Shown piece after piece: positions 31,203 to 42,984 of a stretch of DNA of 64,000 nucleotides. The DNA comes from Lineus longissimus. Taxonomy: Eukaryota > Nemertea > Pilidiophora > Heteronemertea > Lineidae. Positions within the stretch are counted from its first letter, which is position 1, and the number at the start of each line of letters is the position of its first letter. The notes under the pieces were generated by a model. It was not told where the DNA came from, did no database searches, and worked only from the letters and a program-made list of their open reading frames with translations. Position numbers and translations under genes: made by a program. The stretch lies in NCBI RefSeq assembly GCF_910592395.1, contig NC_088323.1:5828001-5892000 (forward strand), written 5' to 3'.

Positions 31203-33069
31203 TAACTTGCAATCTTCGAGCACACCTCTGTCCACGGTGCAACAGTCCCTTTGCAGGTGGAGACTGTGAAAAGTGCCCCGAATTCTAACGAAGGCAGACA
31301 GTCTCTAGTCGTTGCTTTGGGGTACAACCGAAAACGTTTTCGACCCATGTAACAGTCTAAAATGCCCCCCCCCCTCCCGGAAAAAGTATCCATCACTATC
31401 CTATTTTAAAATGAAGGATTAAGGTATACAGTTCTGTCGAGACCGAGGTTATCGGCCGGCGCATAATTGAATCCTTCGTCATCCTAGGACCGCGACACTT
31501 TCCTTTGGCGTTTTCGAGCTTACACAAGGGCCGCGCGGGTCGTCTCAAGCGGATTTTGTCATAAATAACTTGGCGTTATAAACGCCAGTGCGGGTGACAA
31601 AACTTGTTTTGAACTACTGGGCCCGATCCTCGAAAAACAGGGTCAGTCCTCCTCCCAACGCACAGTGAAACGTTATTGGGGATAGTGCCGAGTGTTGGGG
31701 GATAGTGCCGAGTGTTGGCCTGAAGTTCAGGATGACCAGGTCCCGGTTTATTGCTGGTATGATGGGATGTTCTTGATTCCGTTGAAAGGGATATTGTAGG
31801 TAGACTGATGTTTCTCGAGGATATATCACCATGTCTTGCCTCCTCTTATCTTGTACTTATGGGGGCTGTCTGACACGAGAATTTATGGCTGTGTAACTAA
31901 GTCTCTCGATACAGGCTTGGGGAAAAGTGCCTCCTGCAGAAGTCGGTAGTTCTTGACATAGGTTTTGACCCAAAAAACAAGAACTTGACGCAATACTCTG
32001 GGTTGATCATATAGGTACTACCATTTTTGCTAGAGCTTGAACCCCTTAAGCAATTAGAACGCCTTCGAAACGAAGTCAATGCAGATTTAAAGCCTGGGAG
32101 GCTGTTCTCTGGAAAACAAAGACGAGACTCCTACCTGACCTTGAAATTGGCATTCTCTTCGTTTTGAAGGAGTTCTGATTGCTTTAGGATTTCAAGTTCT
32201 AGTCAAGATGTTGGTGCTTCTGGTCACCCCTTGACAAAAAGTATCGGCGGGGTGTTGCGGATACATACATTATATACCGGCACCGATATTAACAATTATC
32301 TGATAATGATTCACGGGATCATAAAATGGCAACATGAAGGCAATTATGGTGTTTTCAAGGAAAGTCTAAAATCACATCATCAGAGGAAAACCCTCTCGAA
32401 GTGAGCAAACACCAGTCTATCAATGTTGCTTTCATTCAACACCAAGAACGAGGAGTTATTGGACCAATAACCATATAGCACATGCTGTACCCAGAGACTT
32501 CGTTTACAACCATTATTTAAACTCAATGGTTTCTAGGAAAAAAGTGCGATGGATAAGAACAGCGTTGCTGGCGTCATCAACGGTAAATAAATGTGAAATA
32601 ACGGCGTACCCCTTTAAGGAAATCGAATTATAATCGGTCGTTTGCTGACGCTATCACGACTTTCCTGCTCAGTTCAGTAAAACTGCGCCCGTTAACAAGA
32701 TTATTGGAAAGCAGTGGCACGTATAAGAGTATTCCGGTGATGGAGATTTCTCATAAAGCAGTTTGGTTTGCTGTTTGTCGAATCGCCGCCTGCTGATCGG
32801 TGCGAAGTATATCAGGAGAAGACGATCGTCCGTAAACTGAAAAACAGTATAGTGATTTCGACCTAGCCGTTTAGAGTGGTGAATTTTACGGAATAGGATG
32901 GCGTCAAAATGTATTGAAGGTAAGTAATTCGTCTCCAGCATCAATAACTAATGGGCTGTCATTTTAAAAGGGTTGACTACTGACATGCACCACCACTTTT
33001 GCTAGATCTTGAAGTTCTATAGTAATTAGAACTTGGGTATACCTTGGGTCTATTTAAGTAAAGCCGTAG
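31203..33069. other. Intergenic DNA with a 21-bp duplication and two possible mini-exons
   Basis: GGGGGATAGTGCCGAGTGTT is repeated in tandem near 31678-31718. Two short ATG stretches run straight into donor-like sequence (32549-32582 and 32898-32919). No other coding signal is seen. Confidence 0.35.
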
Positions 33070-33175
33070 TGAGTCCGTTAATAATAATAATGATAATGTT
33101 GGGCTCTTATATAACGCATTCCCATGGTTTCTCACCTTGCTCAATGCGCTTTTGGGACCATTTTTATCCTGGTCT
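33070..33175. repeat. Decayed SINE-like repeat after an (AAT)n tract
   Basis: AATAATAATAATGATAATG leads into a stretch typical of an abundant marine-invertebrate repeat (GGGCTCTTATATAACGCATT, then CTCAATGCGCTTTTGGGACC). The family is recognised by appearance only. Confidence 0.4.
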
Positions 33176-34250
33176 ACGCAGAAATCAATCTGGGGTTTCA
33201 ACAAGCAGCTACTAAGCGCTAAATCGAACTCGACCAACTTTTACTTTCCTTTTCAAATCATACATAAATTATTATTTGCCCAACTTTTACTTTCTTATTC
33301 ATATCATACATAATATTTGTTATATATTTCGATAGTGTTTGATTTTGGCACATTCTGGACGCATTACTGCTTCATAGCAGTAACATTGGCATTAAAGGCC
33401 TACGCCGTTCGTTAAAAAATTGAATTTGTAATTTAATTTAAAAATGTCCAATTGCGGAAATACATACTAAATATAAATTTCAACATTGTCATTATGTAGA
33501 CTGATATATAAAAATACTATGAATACCAAGTTTAAACAAATTTGTACTCATTGCGTATTGGTGGATTTCTATTTCACTGGACCAAAAGTAATTACGAACG
33601 GGTACCCCTTCAAGTCCCAACGCTTTTGTAAAGCGAAATTTATTGATAACGCTCAGTTGTGCTAACTCCGGCGTTTGTCTATAATAAAGATTGGGCAACT
33701 GTTCCCTGCTAATTAGAGTTCTCCGGATTGAGAGTCAACTTCAGGTAACAAATGTAGGTCTATGGTTGTACTATCAGTTTAAAAAGCCCCTCAACATTAT
33801 GTTATTGCCCCGAATTAATTAAACGGACCAATCAGTCATATTTGGGTTATCCTTCCGCGTCGCTATCGCCAATACTGGACCTTTATTACCGTTACCATGG
33901 TAACCTTCCATCCAAAGTGACCACGAGAGGACTTTATTAGATTGTAGCTAAACACATAGTTGTTTACTGAAAGATAACGCGTCTGTGATTTCCGTGAAAT
34001 TCCTCATGCGGTGGCCAATCGCAGTGACAGATAAGCAAGCCACGTGTGATGTGACTATCAAATATGACAAAATCTGGTGTTTTTCGTTACATTGTCAGAC
34101 AATTACGAGTACGTTAGAAGTATATAGACGTACTGAACATATGCATCGGAAGAACAATCACTAGAATGGACTGTGGAATTAAAAACCCGCCGAAAACATA
34201 CGTGCGAAGAACATTAATTTCTGGGTGATGGTGAGATTATTCATTTGTAG
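33176..34250. other. Intergenic DNA upstream of the GPCR
   Basis: AT-rich, with no gene. CTTTTACTTTC-type blocks recur at 33238 and 33283. I see no confident promoter element. Confidence 0.35.
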
Positions 34251-34544
34251 GGGACAACTTGGGCGTGGGATTTACCTGGCCAGGAGGATAATGTGCCGAC
34301 TTGACACCATGTGCCGCCACTTGTACTATTACACTGATGCTGTTCTCTGATAACGATTTTCATCAGTGTTGGAAGGCAGTTTTGGGCATGGCTTGCAAAT
34401 TTCAGCCGCGGCAGGCCTACGGTTAAGCCCCATGCTGTTACATTGTTTTTTTTTGCAGTTGAAAGACCTGTTTGGAGAAGTTGCGGTCCTGCTGGAAGCC
34501 GTTTTTGTACAAAAAACCAACATATCTTATGCCGAAGTTGTCCC
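34251..34544 (-). repeat. MITE with GGGACAACTT inverted ends, copy of the UGT-upstream module
   Basis: GGGACAACTT (34251-34260) and AAGTTGTCCC (34535-34544) are perfect inverted ends. The interior matches, in reverse complement, the module upstream of UGT-1 (39129-39398), UGT-2 (43385-43653) and UGT-5 (61004-61263), including GCTTCCAGCAGGACCGCAA and ACATTATCCTCCTGGC. It is more diverged than the UGT copies are from each other. Confidence 0.7.
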
Positions 34545-34986
34545 TTTAACTCAACTTCCCTTTGTATTTTCAGGTACACCACATATTGTCGGCATTCTCC
34601 GGGCGTCGTCAGAGTAAGGGAGACACGTCTGGGTCATCGGGCCCAAAGCCACGCAGCAATCGATATCCGCGGAGCATCTCTCCTTCCTTGACCCAGTCTT
34701 CTACGAGTAGTTTGAAATAGATAGTGACATTACACAATCTTCATTTGGATCATTGTCAATTCTGGCACGAGGGAGAACTCACCGAAAGTGATATCCAATC
34801 CAATCCAATCCAATCCGTGTTACCCCGAGCGTCGCGTGAACCGTATCAATGCCTAGTCACTAGACTAGACTGCTGGCATCGACATAGACCAATTTAAGTC
34901 TGTTATAAAACAAATCTAGCGTGACTGATTGCATCTAAAGGACTTTTACCAGGTGTGACATTCCTCAATATAGGCATTAGAAATAA
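34545..34986 (+). other. 5' flank of the GPCR gene
   Basis: It contains a short (CCAAT)n tract at about 34793-34817, in the form ATCCAATCCAATCC. An acceptor-like TTGTATTTTCAG ends at 34573. TTTTACCAG before 34953 is another possible 3' splice site. TATA or initiator elements are not evident. Confidence 0.3.
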
Positions 34987-36306
34987 ATGGCGACAACCGA
35001 TCTGTCGTCGTCAGAGCTCGTGACTGGATCTGGCGAGCCAGACGACAAGGGAACGGAAGATTCGATTTTCATGATTCCGCTCACCCCCTCACAGCCCTTC
35101 CTGGGCGACCGGGTACAAGGGATTACCGATTTTCAGCTGGGAATAATTGTCGCCATCAGCGTCATCCTGTTCGTCGTGATAGTTACGGGTAACATCATGG
35201 TGATACTCGCCATTTTCCTTTACAAGAAACTTCAAACAGTGACTAACTGTTTCGTGAGCAGCTTGGCTTTCAGTGATCTCTTGGTAGGTCTGTTCGCCCC
35301 CTTTCTGATCTTATCAACGACGTACCCAGACTGTGAACTGTTCAGATCAAGTTACCAATGCATTGTACCTTTCGCTGGATTTACAATGTTACTCCACGCG
35401 TCTATATCAAACTTAACAGCAGTAACGTACGACCGATTTATAGCCATTGCCTATCCTTTCGCCTACCAGGAATTCATGACGAAAAAACGCGCCAAGTGTA
35501 TCATAGGCGTCTGCTGGGCAATCGCAGTCGGAATAGGTTTCATCCTACCTTTTTTATGGAACAATGTACCTTTAAAGGAAGCGTGTACCTTTAAGGTGAT
35601 TCTGCCGTTAGGATACTACGTGTTGACTACACTATGCGTTCCTCTGCCTCAAATCGTTGTCATAATAGCGCTCTATGTTGTTATCGGACGAGTTGCGCAT
35701 GAACAGGCGACCAGGATCGCCGAATCATCGTGCGTCATCGACTGCAGTGAAGGTGACAAAAAGGTGATGCGGGCGTACAAAAAGGAACGAAAAGCCACCG
35801 GCACCATCGCAATTATTGTTTTAGTGTTCTTGTTGTGTTGGCTGCCGTTTATAACATTTTTGTCTGTTGATTTGTTAAGTGGCCGAAATGACACAAGTAT
35901 GGTTGTCGGCGATGACACAAACACTGTTACTGGCTTCGTCAGGGTTCTGTTAGCATTGTTAGCAATTGCCAACAGCGGGGCGAATCCAATCATCTACGCT
36001 TTCAGACTGCGCAACTTCCGGGCGGCATTCTGGAAACTCCTCGCGAGATCTCGTTGCTGTCGTCTGCGGCGGTCGCAGGACTTGGACTTCAGTAGGACAA
36101 CTTCGGAGAGCGCGGCTCAGAGATACAATATCAAGGGTTCCTCTCCAACCAACAGCGCAATCTTTCGCTGCAAGAGTGAAAACAAATTGATTTCGCAAAT
36201 TGCGCCTAATGATAAACTTGCAGTTACATGTATAACTCAGTCAAATCCTAATTTGAACATGTTTGTTGTAGTTCAGGGTTGTACGGGTGGTGCAGGAGTT
36301 AAGTAG
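34987..36306 (+). CDS. Class A (rhodopsin-like) GPCR, adenosine-receptor-like orphan
   Basis: An intronless 439-residue seven-transmembrane receptor. TM1 starts near residue 51 with GN (N69), TM2 has LAFSD (D97), C125 and C200 can form the TM3-ECL2 disulfide, TM3 ends in DRF (149-151) instead of DRY, and W177 is in TM4. TM6 has CWLPF (284-288), TM7 has NPIIY (333-337), helix 8 is FRLRNFRAAF, and CC at 357-358 may be palmitoylated. The TM6 and TM7 sequences look most like adenosine receptors. However, position 6.55 is Leu where adenosine receptors have Asn, 7.43 is Ile where they have His, and 3.32 is Phe, which rules out a standard amine receptor. It probably couples to G proteins at the plasma membrane, with unknown ligand. 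Confidence 0.93.
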   Translation: MATTDLSSSELVTGSGEPDDKGTEDSIFMIPLTPSQPFLGDRVQGITDFQLGIIVAISVILFVVIVTGNIMVILAIFLYKKLQTVTNCFVSSLAFSDLLVGLFAPFLILSTTYPDCELFRSSYQCIVPFAGFTMLLHASISNLTAVTYDRFIAIAYPFAYQEFMTKKRAKCIIGVCWAIAVGIGFILPFLWNNVPLKEACTFKVILPLGYYVLTTLCVPLPQIVVIIALYVVIGRVAHEQATRIAESSCVIDCSEGDKKVMRAYKKERKATGTIAIIVLVFLLCWLPFITFLSVDLLSGRNDTSMVVGDDTNTVTGFVRVLLALLAIANSGANPIIYAFRLRNFRAAFWKLLARSRCCRLRRSQDLDFSRTTSESAAQRYNIKGSSPTNSAIFRCKSENKLISQIAPNDKLAVTCITQSNPNLNMFVVVQGCTGGAGVK

Positions 36307-36784
36307 CGACTTTATGCAGCAGGATGAGTTAGGGGGTCCTGTTGGTCGACTGCGGTGAGTGATATGCAGTTGGGGGAACTGGGTCTGTTGGGGAAATGGG
36401 TGTGGTGCACAATTTGACAGTGATGACAATAGTCCTTTCGCAATTTGAGCAATGCTACTGTTCTAGTAGAAATTAGAGACACCTAACGGCCACTTTGTGA
36501 ACCATAACCTGGCCCATCTGACTCTTCTCTATAGTGTCTGAATGAGTTACACGATGAAGCCAATATCAACTGTCGGTATTCACCCATCTACGTATGGGCT
36601 TATCAGTCGCAGACGCCTGCTAATTCTGAAGAGATTCGCCAAATCTGGCAAGGCTCGTATCACCTGAAATCAGTGCCAATCATAGGAAGCTTTTTCACAA
36701 GTCCCATTATGCACAGCGAATAAACTACGACGCCACCTATTTTGGCGCTGATTTCAGTCGAGGTTTTGCAGCCACCAGGTCAGG
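36307..36784. other. 3' flank of the GPCR gene
   Basis: No gene or clear repeat is seen. Probably contains the 3' UTR, but I find no convincing AATAAA. Confidence 0.35.
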
Positions 36785-36892
36785 CCCTACGACGACGTTT
36801 ATCTATTGTGTGACCTACGACGACGTTTATCTATTGTGTGAGTTCACATATCTATTGTGTAGAGTTCACAATAGATAAACGTCGTCGTAGGG
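36785..36892. repeat. Foldback repeat with a duplicated left arm
   Basis: CCTACGACGACGTTTATCTA plus TTGTGTGA occurs twice in tandem (36786-36813 and 36814-36841). It then occurs once in reverse complement (36867-36891). The last two form a hairpin with a loop of about 25 nt. Confidence 0.75.
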
Positions 36893-38130
36893 TTGGGAAA
36901 CCTTACTGCTGCGACATGTAGCGGTTAATTTTTCTCTCAATATTCAGTGCCAAGGTCACTCGTACATCAATGGCCATCATGTGGCATAACATTAGTTAGG
37001 AAACTGATGGAAGTTTGGATGAAAACAGGTCAGTGCAGAACCCTTAAACTACCCAGAAAAACAAAATAATAGGTCGTTGATTTATGTTACACCCGTTTTA
37101 TTTAGATAGTGAAAGAATTTCTTTTGTAACAGTTGCGTGAATTAAATTTGTTTTGAAATTGATTGCGCCATTGTTTCTGTGTCAAACTGCATGTCAATGA
37201 GAAAAGCAAACTTGCTCAATTCAACTTAAAGGACAAGTGGTATGAATAGATTTGCTTTCCATTAGATGGAGACGGACCACTAACGAAACAGAAACCCTAC
37301 CATTTATGTCAGTTCATTATAAACAGAGGAGTAGGTTATGTTTTCGAGGTGGCTCTCTTTAGTTCTTTAAGGACACAGTTTTCATACGACTTGCCCTTTT
37401 AGCGATTAACCCAAAATCTGTCGGCACTTTTGCCTACATTTTAGCTCCATCATCTTGGTCTCGACTCGCCCAATGCGACGTGGGGGGGGGGGGGGCGGGG
37501 GGGGGGGGGGGTTCCGCGAAGCCCCCACCTAAAGAAAGATCGCCAACGCGACCGATTCGATCCCATCGTAATCAGGAGGTTGAACAATGGGGTCGTTAGT
37601 CGCGATGACGTTTCGGGGGCTTTTCGAAAAACCCCTAGTTATCTCTTTATGAAAAAGAATATTATTGCCCCTTATAAAATGGAGCTAAGATGCGGATTTC
37701 GACACTTGCAGAAGCAGCACCTGGCGTGCATCCATGCCTCAAGAAAGACTGGTCGTCTACAGTGCCCACGTAGGAGGCAAAATAGGGTTCAAAAGCGACA
37801 CTATTGTGTAATTCGTACATTTATCTATACATGTTTTAGGCATTACGCTTTTGGCATTCGTTGGAAATAATCGTGGAGGAAAAGTGATGAACGTGTCCAA
37901 AGTGTGGATGAAGAATTTTTCACAGGTGCGTGACTACAATGGATATTCAATCGGTTACCATTGCATGTAAAAATAACATTTATTCAATAAAAGATGGGAC
38001 CCAAATTATATATGTTGGATTGAATTAAATGTATTAAAAAGACCCGTAAATCACTTATCAATAGCCTAGCATAATAGGCTTATATCGAACTTTTAACACT
38101 ATAGAGCTAGTCAAGACGTCGAGACGGGCT
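36893..38130. other. Intergenic DNA before the UGT cluster, with a long G run
   Basis: No recognisable gene. Bases 37482-37511 are G14-C-G15, a G-quadruplex-prone tract and likely assembly weak point. A 96-codon frame at 37580-37870 has no known domain. Confidence 0.4.
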
Positions 38131-38640
38131 TCATGCTATAACACTATAGTCCATTCGTAAATGTTACGCCTGCATCGTTTGGAAATCTGGATGGCGAACT
38201 ACTGGTCGGATTTCTTGAACTTCGCCTCAAAACCAACCATGATCTTATCACTTTAGTATCCATGGTAACGAAATAAATTTTTAGCATGCATTTGTGTACA
38301 TTGACGTAGTGCACTGAACTCGAACATTTTCCGCTCAGTACGGTTTATTTCTCGACCAATCTGGATGAAATGTTCAGGTTATTGTCTTTGTGTCCCTCCA
38401 CTCATGTACCAAGAATGAATGAGAAATATCCAGAAACAAAGTATGGCCTATCCAGGGTGACACTAGGACTTCGCTGAAGAATTTTATTCATTTCTGCACT
38501 GAGAATGCTGAACGCCAAAAATCCTGTTAAGGTTTCACTTCACTAAGAAATCCGACCAGTATAGTTCGCCCACCAGAGCCCTCCAGAGCCCTGCAAACGA
38601 TACGGACATAAGATTTACGAATGGACTTTAGTAGAGCATA
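38131..38640. repeat. Inverted-repeat element upstream of UGT-1 (beta flank)
   Basis: The arm with AGTCCATTCGTAAATGTT near 38148 and CTGGTCGGATTTCTT near 38201 is repeated inverted at about 38540-38640. The same element is at 47725-48238 and 54186-54699, upstream of UGT-3 and UGT-4, so it predates those duplications. Confidence 0.65.
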
Positions 38641-39128
38641 TTGGGCTGGTAATAAAGCATGTGTATGTTTGGTTCTCGTCTCAAAAGTCAAGTTGTTCTC
38701 AACCGCATTGGAACAGACCTTCACTAGTGGAAAGAGAGCTGCTGAAACAAGGTAAGGCAACAATTTGATAGGGCGAATTAAAAAAATATCGTCTGTTAGT
38801 CTTTTGTTCATGTAGTACGTACTCACATTTTCCCGGTTTTAGGTTTAAGGAATTCATACTGAACTGGAGGTATTGGTTGTCTCACCAAAACCGCGAGGGT
38901 GGAGCATATGCCGAGGTTTTGTCCAACATTTCAGCTCCACCCGAGCTGGAATTATGCCCGGCAATAGTTCAGACTTATGCCTTCCTGTAAATTCTAACCC
39001 GAACGTCTCATCTTTTTCATACTGCTACTTACTTAATTACATTTTGCGGCGTACGAAATGTTCATCTCCAAATGCCCTCCTCCCCTTTCCTGCGTGATAC
39101 GGCCCGTATAAAGATTTTATGTTGATTT

Positions 39129-39398
39129 TCCATACAAAAAATGCTTCCAGCAGGACCGCAATTTCTCCAAAGAGGATCATTGAAAACGATTTGAAAATGA
39201 AAAACAATGCACTAGAACGGGGTATAACCTCAGGCCTGCCTGTAATTCGCAAGCCAGTGTCCAAAACTGCCTCGCAACACTGGCGAAAATCGTTGTCGGA
39301 GATCAGCATTAGTGTGATACTACAAGTGGCGGCGCATGGAAGAAATAGGGCACATTATCCTCCTGGCTTGGTAAATCCCACGACCAAGTTGTCCCTTT
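39129..39398 (+). repeat. UGT-upstream module (MITE-like), copy 1
   Basis: Matches the element at 34251-34544 in the opposite orientation and ends in AAGTTGTCCCTTTAAA. The upstream inverted end is not preserved. It lies 100 bp before the UGT-1 splice acceptor. Confidence 0.6.
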
Positions 39399-39498
39399 AA
39401 ATGCGTTACCAACATGCAGTGACGACCTGACAGTAACTTGTGTACGAGGTGCTGAAAAACATAATCGCTTAATTCTTTGCAGGTTCACCAGTTGCAAG

Positions 39499-41031
39499 AT
39501 GAAGGGAATTTTCGTCCTAATCCTTGTGTGGGGGACTTCCTTCTCACTTGGTAAGAAAATCCTCCTTCTCCCGCTAGTGACCAGGAGCCACGTTCTACAG
39601 TTGAGTTCAATCGGAGATGGGCTTCAGAAGAAGGGCCACGAAGTCCACATAGTGGTCCACTCAGGTCTGAAGGTCCCAAGTAATATCCTAAAGTTGGGCA
39701 TGAAAATCATACGATACAAAACTAATGATGAAGAATTAAAAATGGACTCCGTTGAGTTCCAAAAGAGCTTGGCTGAAGAAGGGATGACTTCCGCAAAAGT
39801 GCGAAAAATGTTGAAGATCATGTGGACAGATAGTGAAAACATGGTTGACAACCCCGACCTAATTGAAAAGTTGAGAACGGAGAAGTTCGACTTCGCAGTT
39901 GTGGATGGCCCTGGTGGCATTATTACCGGCCTGTACACCATTCCATATAGACTGGGAATAGAACATGCATCCATAAGTCCAGTTATGCCGTTCAAGACCT
40001 TGGCGATGTCACTACAAGTTCCGTTTTTGAATCCCTCACAGTTAGACCCAACATTTTCTATGGTTTCCACCTTCTGGCAGCGTCTTAAATCGTTCTTGTA
40101 TTTCAACATGATATCAGCGGTATCGACGTGGACATTTGATGAGAGGAGATTGAAAGCTACTTGTGAAACCCCGTTTGAGTCGCTCCATGATTTGATGATG
40201 AAGACACACCTTTGGCTGATCGACCTCGACCCTTTGGTGGACGTGCCAAAACACCTGGCCCCAAATATGGTCAACGTTGGCGGCATTGTAACAAGCCCAC
40301 CGCTTCCATTAGAAGAAGAGTTGAAAGTTTTTGCTGACAGCGCCACTGAGGGGTTGGTGGTCATCACATTCGGAGGAAGCATCGGCTTCCTTCCCGTTGA
40401 TTATGTCAACAGGATCGTTCAGGCCGTCGAGAAGGTCAAGTACAAGGTCGTATTCAGGCAATTGACAAAACCAACGGTAAAAGTGCCTGCAAATTTAAAG
40501 ATTTTTGACTGGGTGCCTCAGAATGACTTATTGGCTCACCCGAACACCAAAGTCTTCGTTACTCATTGCGGCAGCAACGGCCAGCACGAGGCAGTGTATC
40601 ACGGAGTCCCTATGCTAGGGGTTCCGTTATGCACTGACCAACTCTACAATGCTGCAAAACTCACCGCCAAAGGCCTAGGGAGATATCTGACACTCGCAAC
40701 TGTCACTCCAGAGGAGCTAGCAGCCGCCATTGAAGACGTCGCAACCAATTCAAGGTACCGCGCGAACATCCAGAAGGCTTCCACGATCTTCAAGTCCCGT
40801 CCAATGGCACCTCGAGAGAGGGCAGCGTACTGGATCGAACACGTTATGGAACACGGCTCGGATCATCTTCAGGCTTACACGAATCAGTTGGCCTGGTACC
40901 AGATTCTCCTGCTGGATGTTATGGCTTTCATACTCGTGGTCGTGTTGTTAGTTTGTTTCATCATTTACAAGTGTGTGAGGTTTATATGCAGAAGATGCCC
41001 TAGTACATCACGGAAGGAAAAGGTAAACTAA
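39499..41031 (+). CDS. UDP-glycosyltransferase, UGT-1 of cluster
   Basis: A 510-residue GT1-family enzyme that would transfer sugar from a UDP-sugar to small lipophilic acceptors at the ER membrane. A signal peptide covers residues 1-18. The N-terminal acceptor domain has the catalytic His31 (TRSHVLQL) and partner Asp136 (FDFAVVD). The C-terminal domain carries the UGT signature near 335-381 (DWVPQNDLLAHP, then VTHCGSNGQHEAVYHGVP and a DQ pair). One transmembrane helix lies at about 470-492, followed by a short basic tail ending KEKVN, a KxKxx retrieval motif. The coding region is one exon. TTCTTTGCAG ends 16 nt before the ATG, so an upstream non-coding exon is likely. Flanks are beta upstream and A downstream. 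Acceptor specificity cannot be read from sequence. Confidence 0.95.
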   Translation: MKGIFVLILVWGTSFSLGKKILLLPLVTRSHVLQLSSIGDGLQKKGHEVHIVVHSGLKVPSNILKLGMKIIRYKTNDEELKMDSVEFQKSLAEEGMTSAKVRKMLKIMWTDSENMVDNPDLIEKLRTEKFDFAVVDGPGGIITGLYTIPYRLGIEHASISPVMPFKTLAMSLQVPFLNPSQLDPTFSMVSTFWQRLKSFLYFNMISAVSTWTFDERRLKATCETPFESLHDLMMKTHLWLIDLDPLVDVPKHLAPNMVNVGGIVTSPPLPLEEELKVFADSATEGLVVITFGGSIGFLPVDYVNRIVQAVEKVKYKVVFRQLTKPTVKVPANLKIFDWVPQNDLLAHPNTKVFVTHCGSNGQHEAVYHGVPMLGVPLCTDQLYNAAKLTAKGLGRYLTLATVTPEELAAAIEDVATNSRYRANIQKASTIFKSRPMAPRERAAYWIEHVMEHGSDHLQAYTNQLAWYQILLLDVMAFILVVVLLVCFIIYKCVRFICRRCPSTSRKEKVN

Positions 41032-42984
41032 AACTGCATCACGAACAGGATGCCATGTAGGAGACGTCTCCCAAAACGCTGGCGAGGGATTCTTTCTTTC
41101 TACCACGGTAATTCTTGCATATAAAAGGTCAAGGAAAGCCGGTCGCCTTATCACATGCTGGTTGAGCAGCACAGTGAGAGGTTCTCAAAGCACATAACGT
41201 CGTGCACTATGATACTATGCACTAGAAGCTAGCTTGATGAGTCATCACTTGAACTCAGGTTTTTAAGGACTACTTGGCATTGTTTCCAGATACTAATGAA
41301 ACAGAGCTTCACATTAAACAAGATTTAGGATCATATGTAATTATATGGATCAGAAGCAGCTGAAGAGTTTTTGAAACGTAGCCTAAACCAAGGAAAAAAC
41401 ATGCTTCCTCGAAAAGGCAGGATTGCACATACGTCTTGCGAAAAGAATGTTTATTTACTTGGGAATGATTTTTACAGACATGTATCAACGAGTTCATGCT
41501 TCAAATCCATTTGAGAGGGACAGGGGCAGAAGATAGGCAACGAAATCCATGTTATTGTTGGAAGGATTGACTGTAGTGAGAAGGGAGATTTTCCATTTAA
41601 GAATAGTAGTCTCCATTTTTCAGGGGCATAGCTGACGGGGGAAGAGGAGAGGGCATTGGGTGCAAATGACCCCTCCAGAAGTCACCAAAAAAGGGTTGCA
41701 TGGTCTCCAAAATTTGCTTGGGTTTAGCAAGGCATAGCTTTCATAAATATGAAAAATATGAAATATTTCTATGCGATTGATTAGGGTACCAGCAAACGTT
41801 GCGAGCCATTCGAAATGGCCCTAGGTCGTGCTTGAGTAGGTATTACATTGTAAATACATTCCTCGTATACGCGTGAATAATTTTGTCGTGCTGTCAATTG
41901 GGAGAGACCGCCCTATTGGCTGCTTCATGTAACTCAATCTGACCTACCTTCCACCCGCCTTTTGACTACCTTTAAAGGTGGAGTGTACAGGCTCACTGGC
42001 GTGTAGAAACTCCTTGACGCATACCATTCCAATCCCGAGCTACCAATTTCCCTGTGCAGAACTGGGGTTCGCTCATAGAAGAACGCACAAGAAGATGATG
42101 ATGTTCCCCATTCGCATTTATTATCAACAACACGCGAAATACGTTGTAAATATGACAGTGTACATTATTTATGAAACTACATGTAACAATAGCTTCGTTA
42201 ATCATAACATGGAACCTCTATTATAGGATATAAAGCAAATAAATGTTTTATGTAGAAAATACTCAGTTATTCATTTTGTGACAACCCTACAAATGATGCA
42301 CATCCTATCATCCTCCTAACGCAGGATTGGAACTGTATTTATCGATGCTTGAATTGGCTGCCATTATCTCGGAATGGCCCCGACCAGACCCATTTCATTA
42401 TTATAAGACTTTGAGGACCTCTAGGGACCCAAAAGTTTGTGTCATGGTAATATTGACGTCATCCAGAGAGAAAAAACCACTCCGTGTTCGTTCTCGTTCT
42501 CGGATTAAAGTCTGAATTCTCCAATATCAAAATACAGTAGGGAATGCAGAGGGAATACAGAACTTAGTCTGAACTCTCCAATAAAAATATACAATAGGGA
42601 ATGCAGAGGTACAAAACGTATGCATGCACACTAGTGAATTATTTCGTTCTCCAGCAACCAGCAAGTGTATGAAAAAATGACTTTAAATTAAAATTTTGCA
42701 TTTAATGCATACTTGGGACATGTTTGTATAAACTGACAGTTTATGAAAACGCACAGCTGCATTTCCAATCAATTTAATAATCAGCAAAATTTAGCAAGTA
42801 TGAATTATGAATGAAATACGGGCCATCCTTTTGGCACATTCGACGATTCTGTAACAGTATTAGCGGCTTTGTTAATCGATTCGGCTTCAGCTCGGAAGTT
42901 GCTTGAGTATTTCCCTGTAGGTATCGAAAGTTCTTAATCATTGTGATTTAGTCTGACGACGATACCGGCCTCCACCCACATCTC
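41032..42984. other. Type A downstream spacer after UGT-1
   Basis: No gene is seen. Closely matches the DNA after UGT-4 (57226 on) and UGT-5 (62922 on). It provides the empty site for the 58884-60227 insertion: GTGTATGAAAAAATGACTTT at 42665-42684 is uninterrupted here. AATAAA occurs near 42239. Confidence 0.6.

Noticed and set aside
34987-36306. Biogenic amine receptor
   Set aside because: Position 3.32 is Phe, not the Asp needed to bind amines.
37580-37870. 96-codon frame
   Set aside because: Basic, low-complexity translation with no motif, in repeat-rich DNA near a G run.
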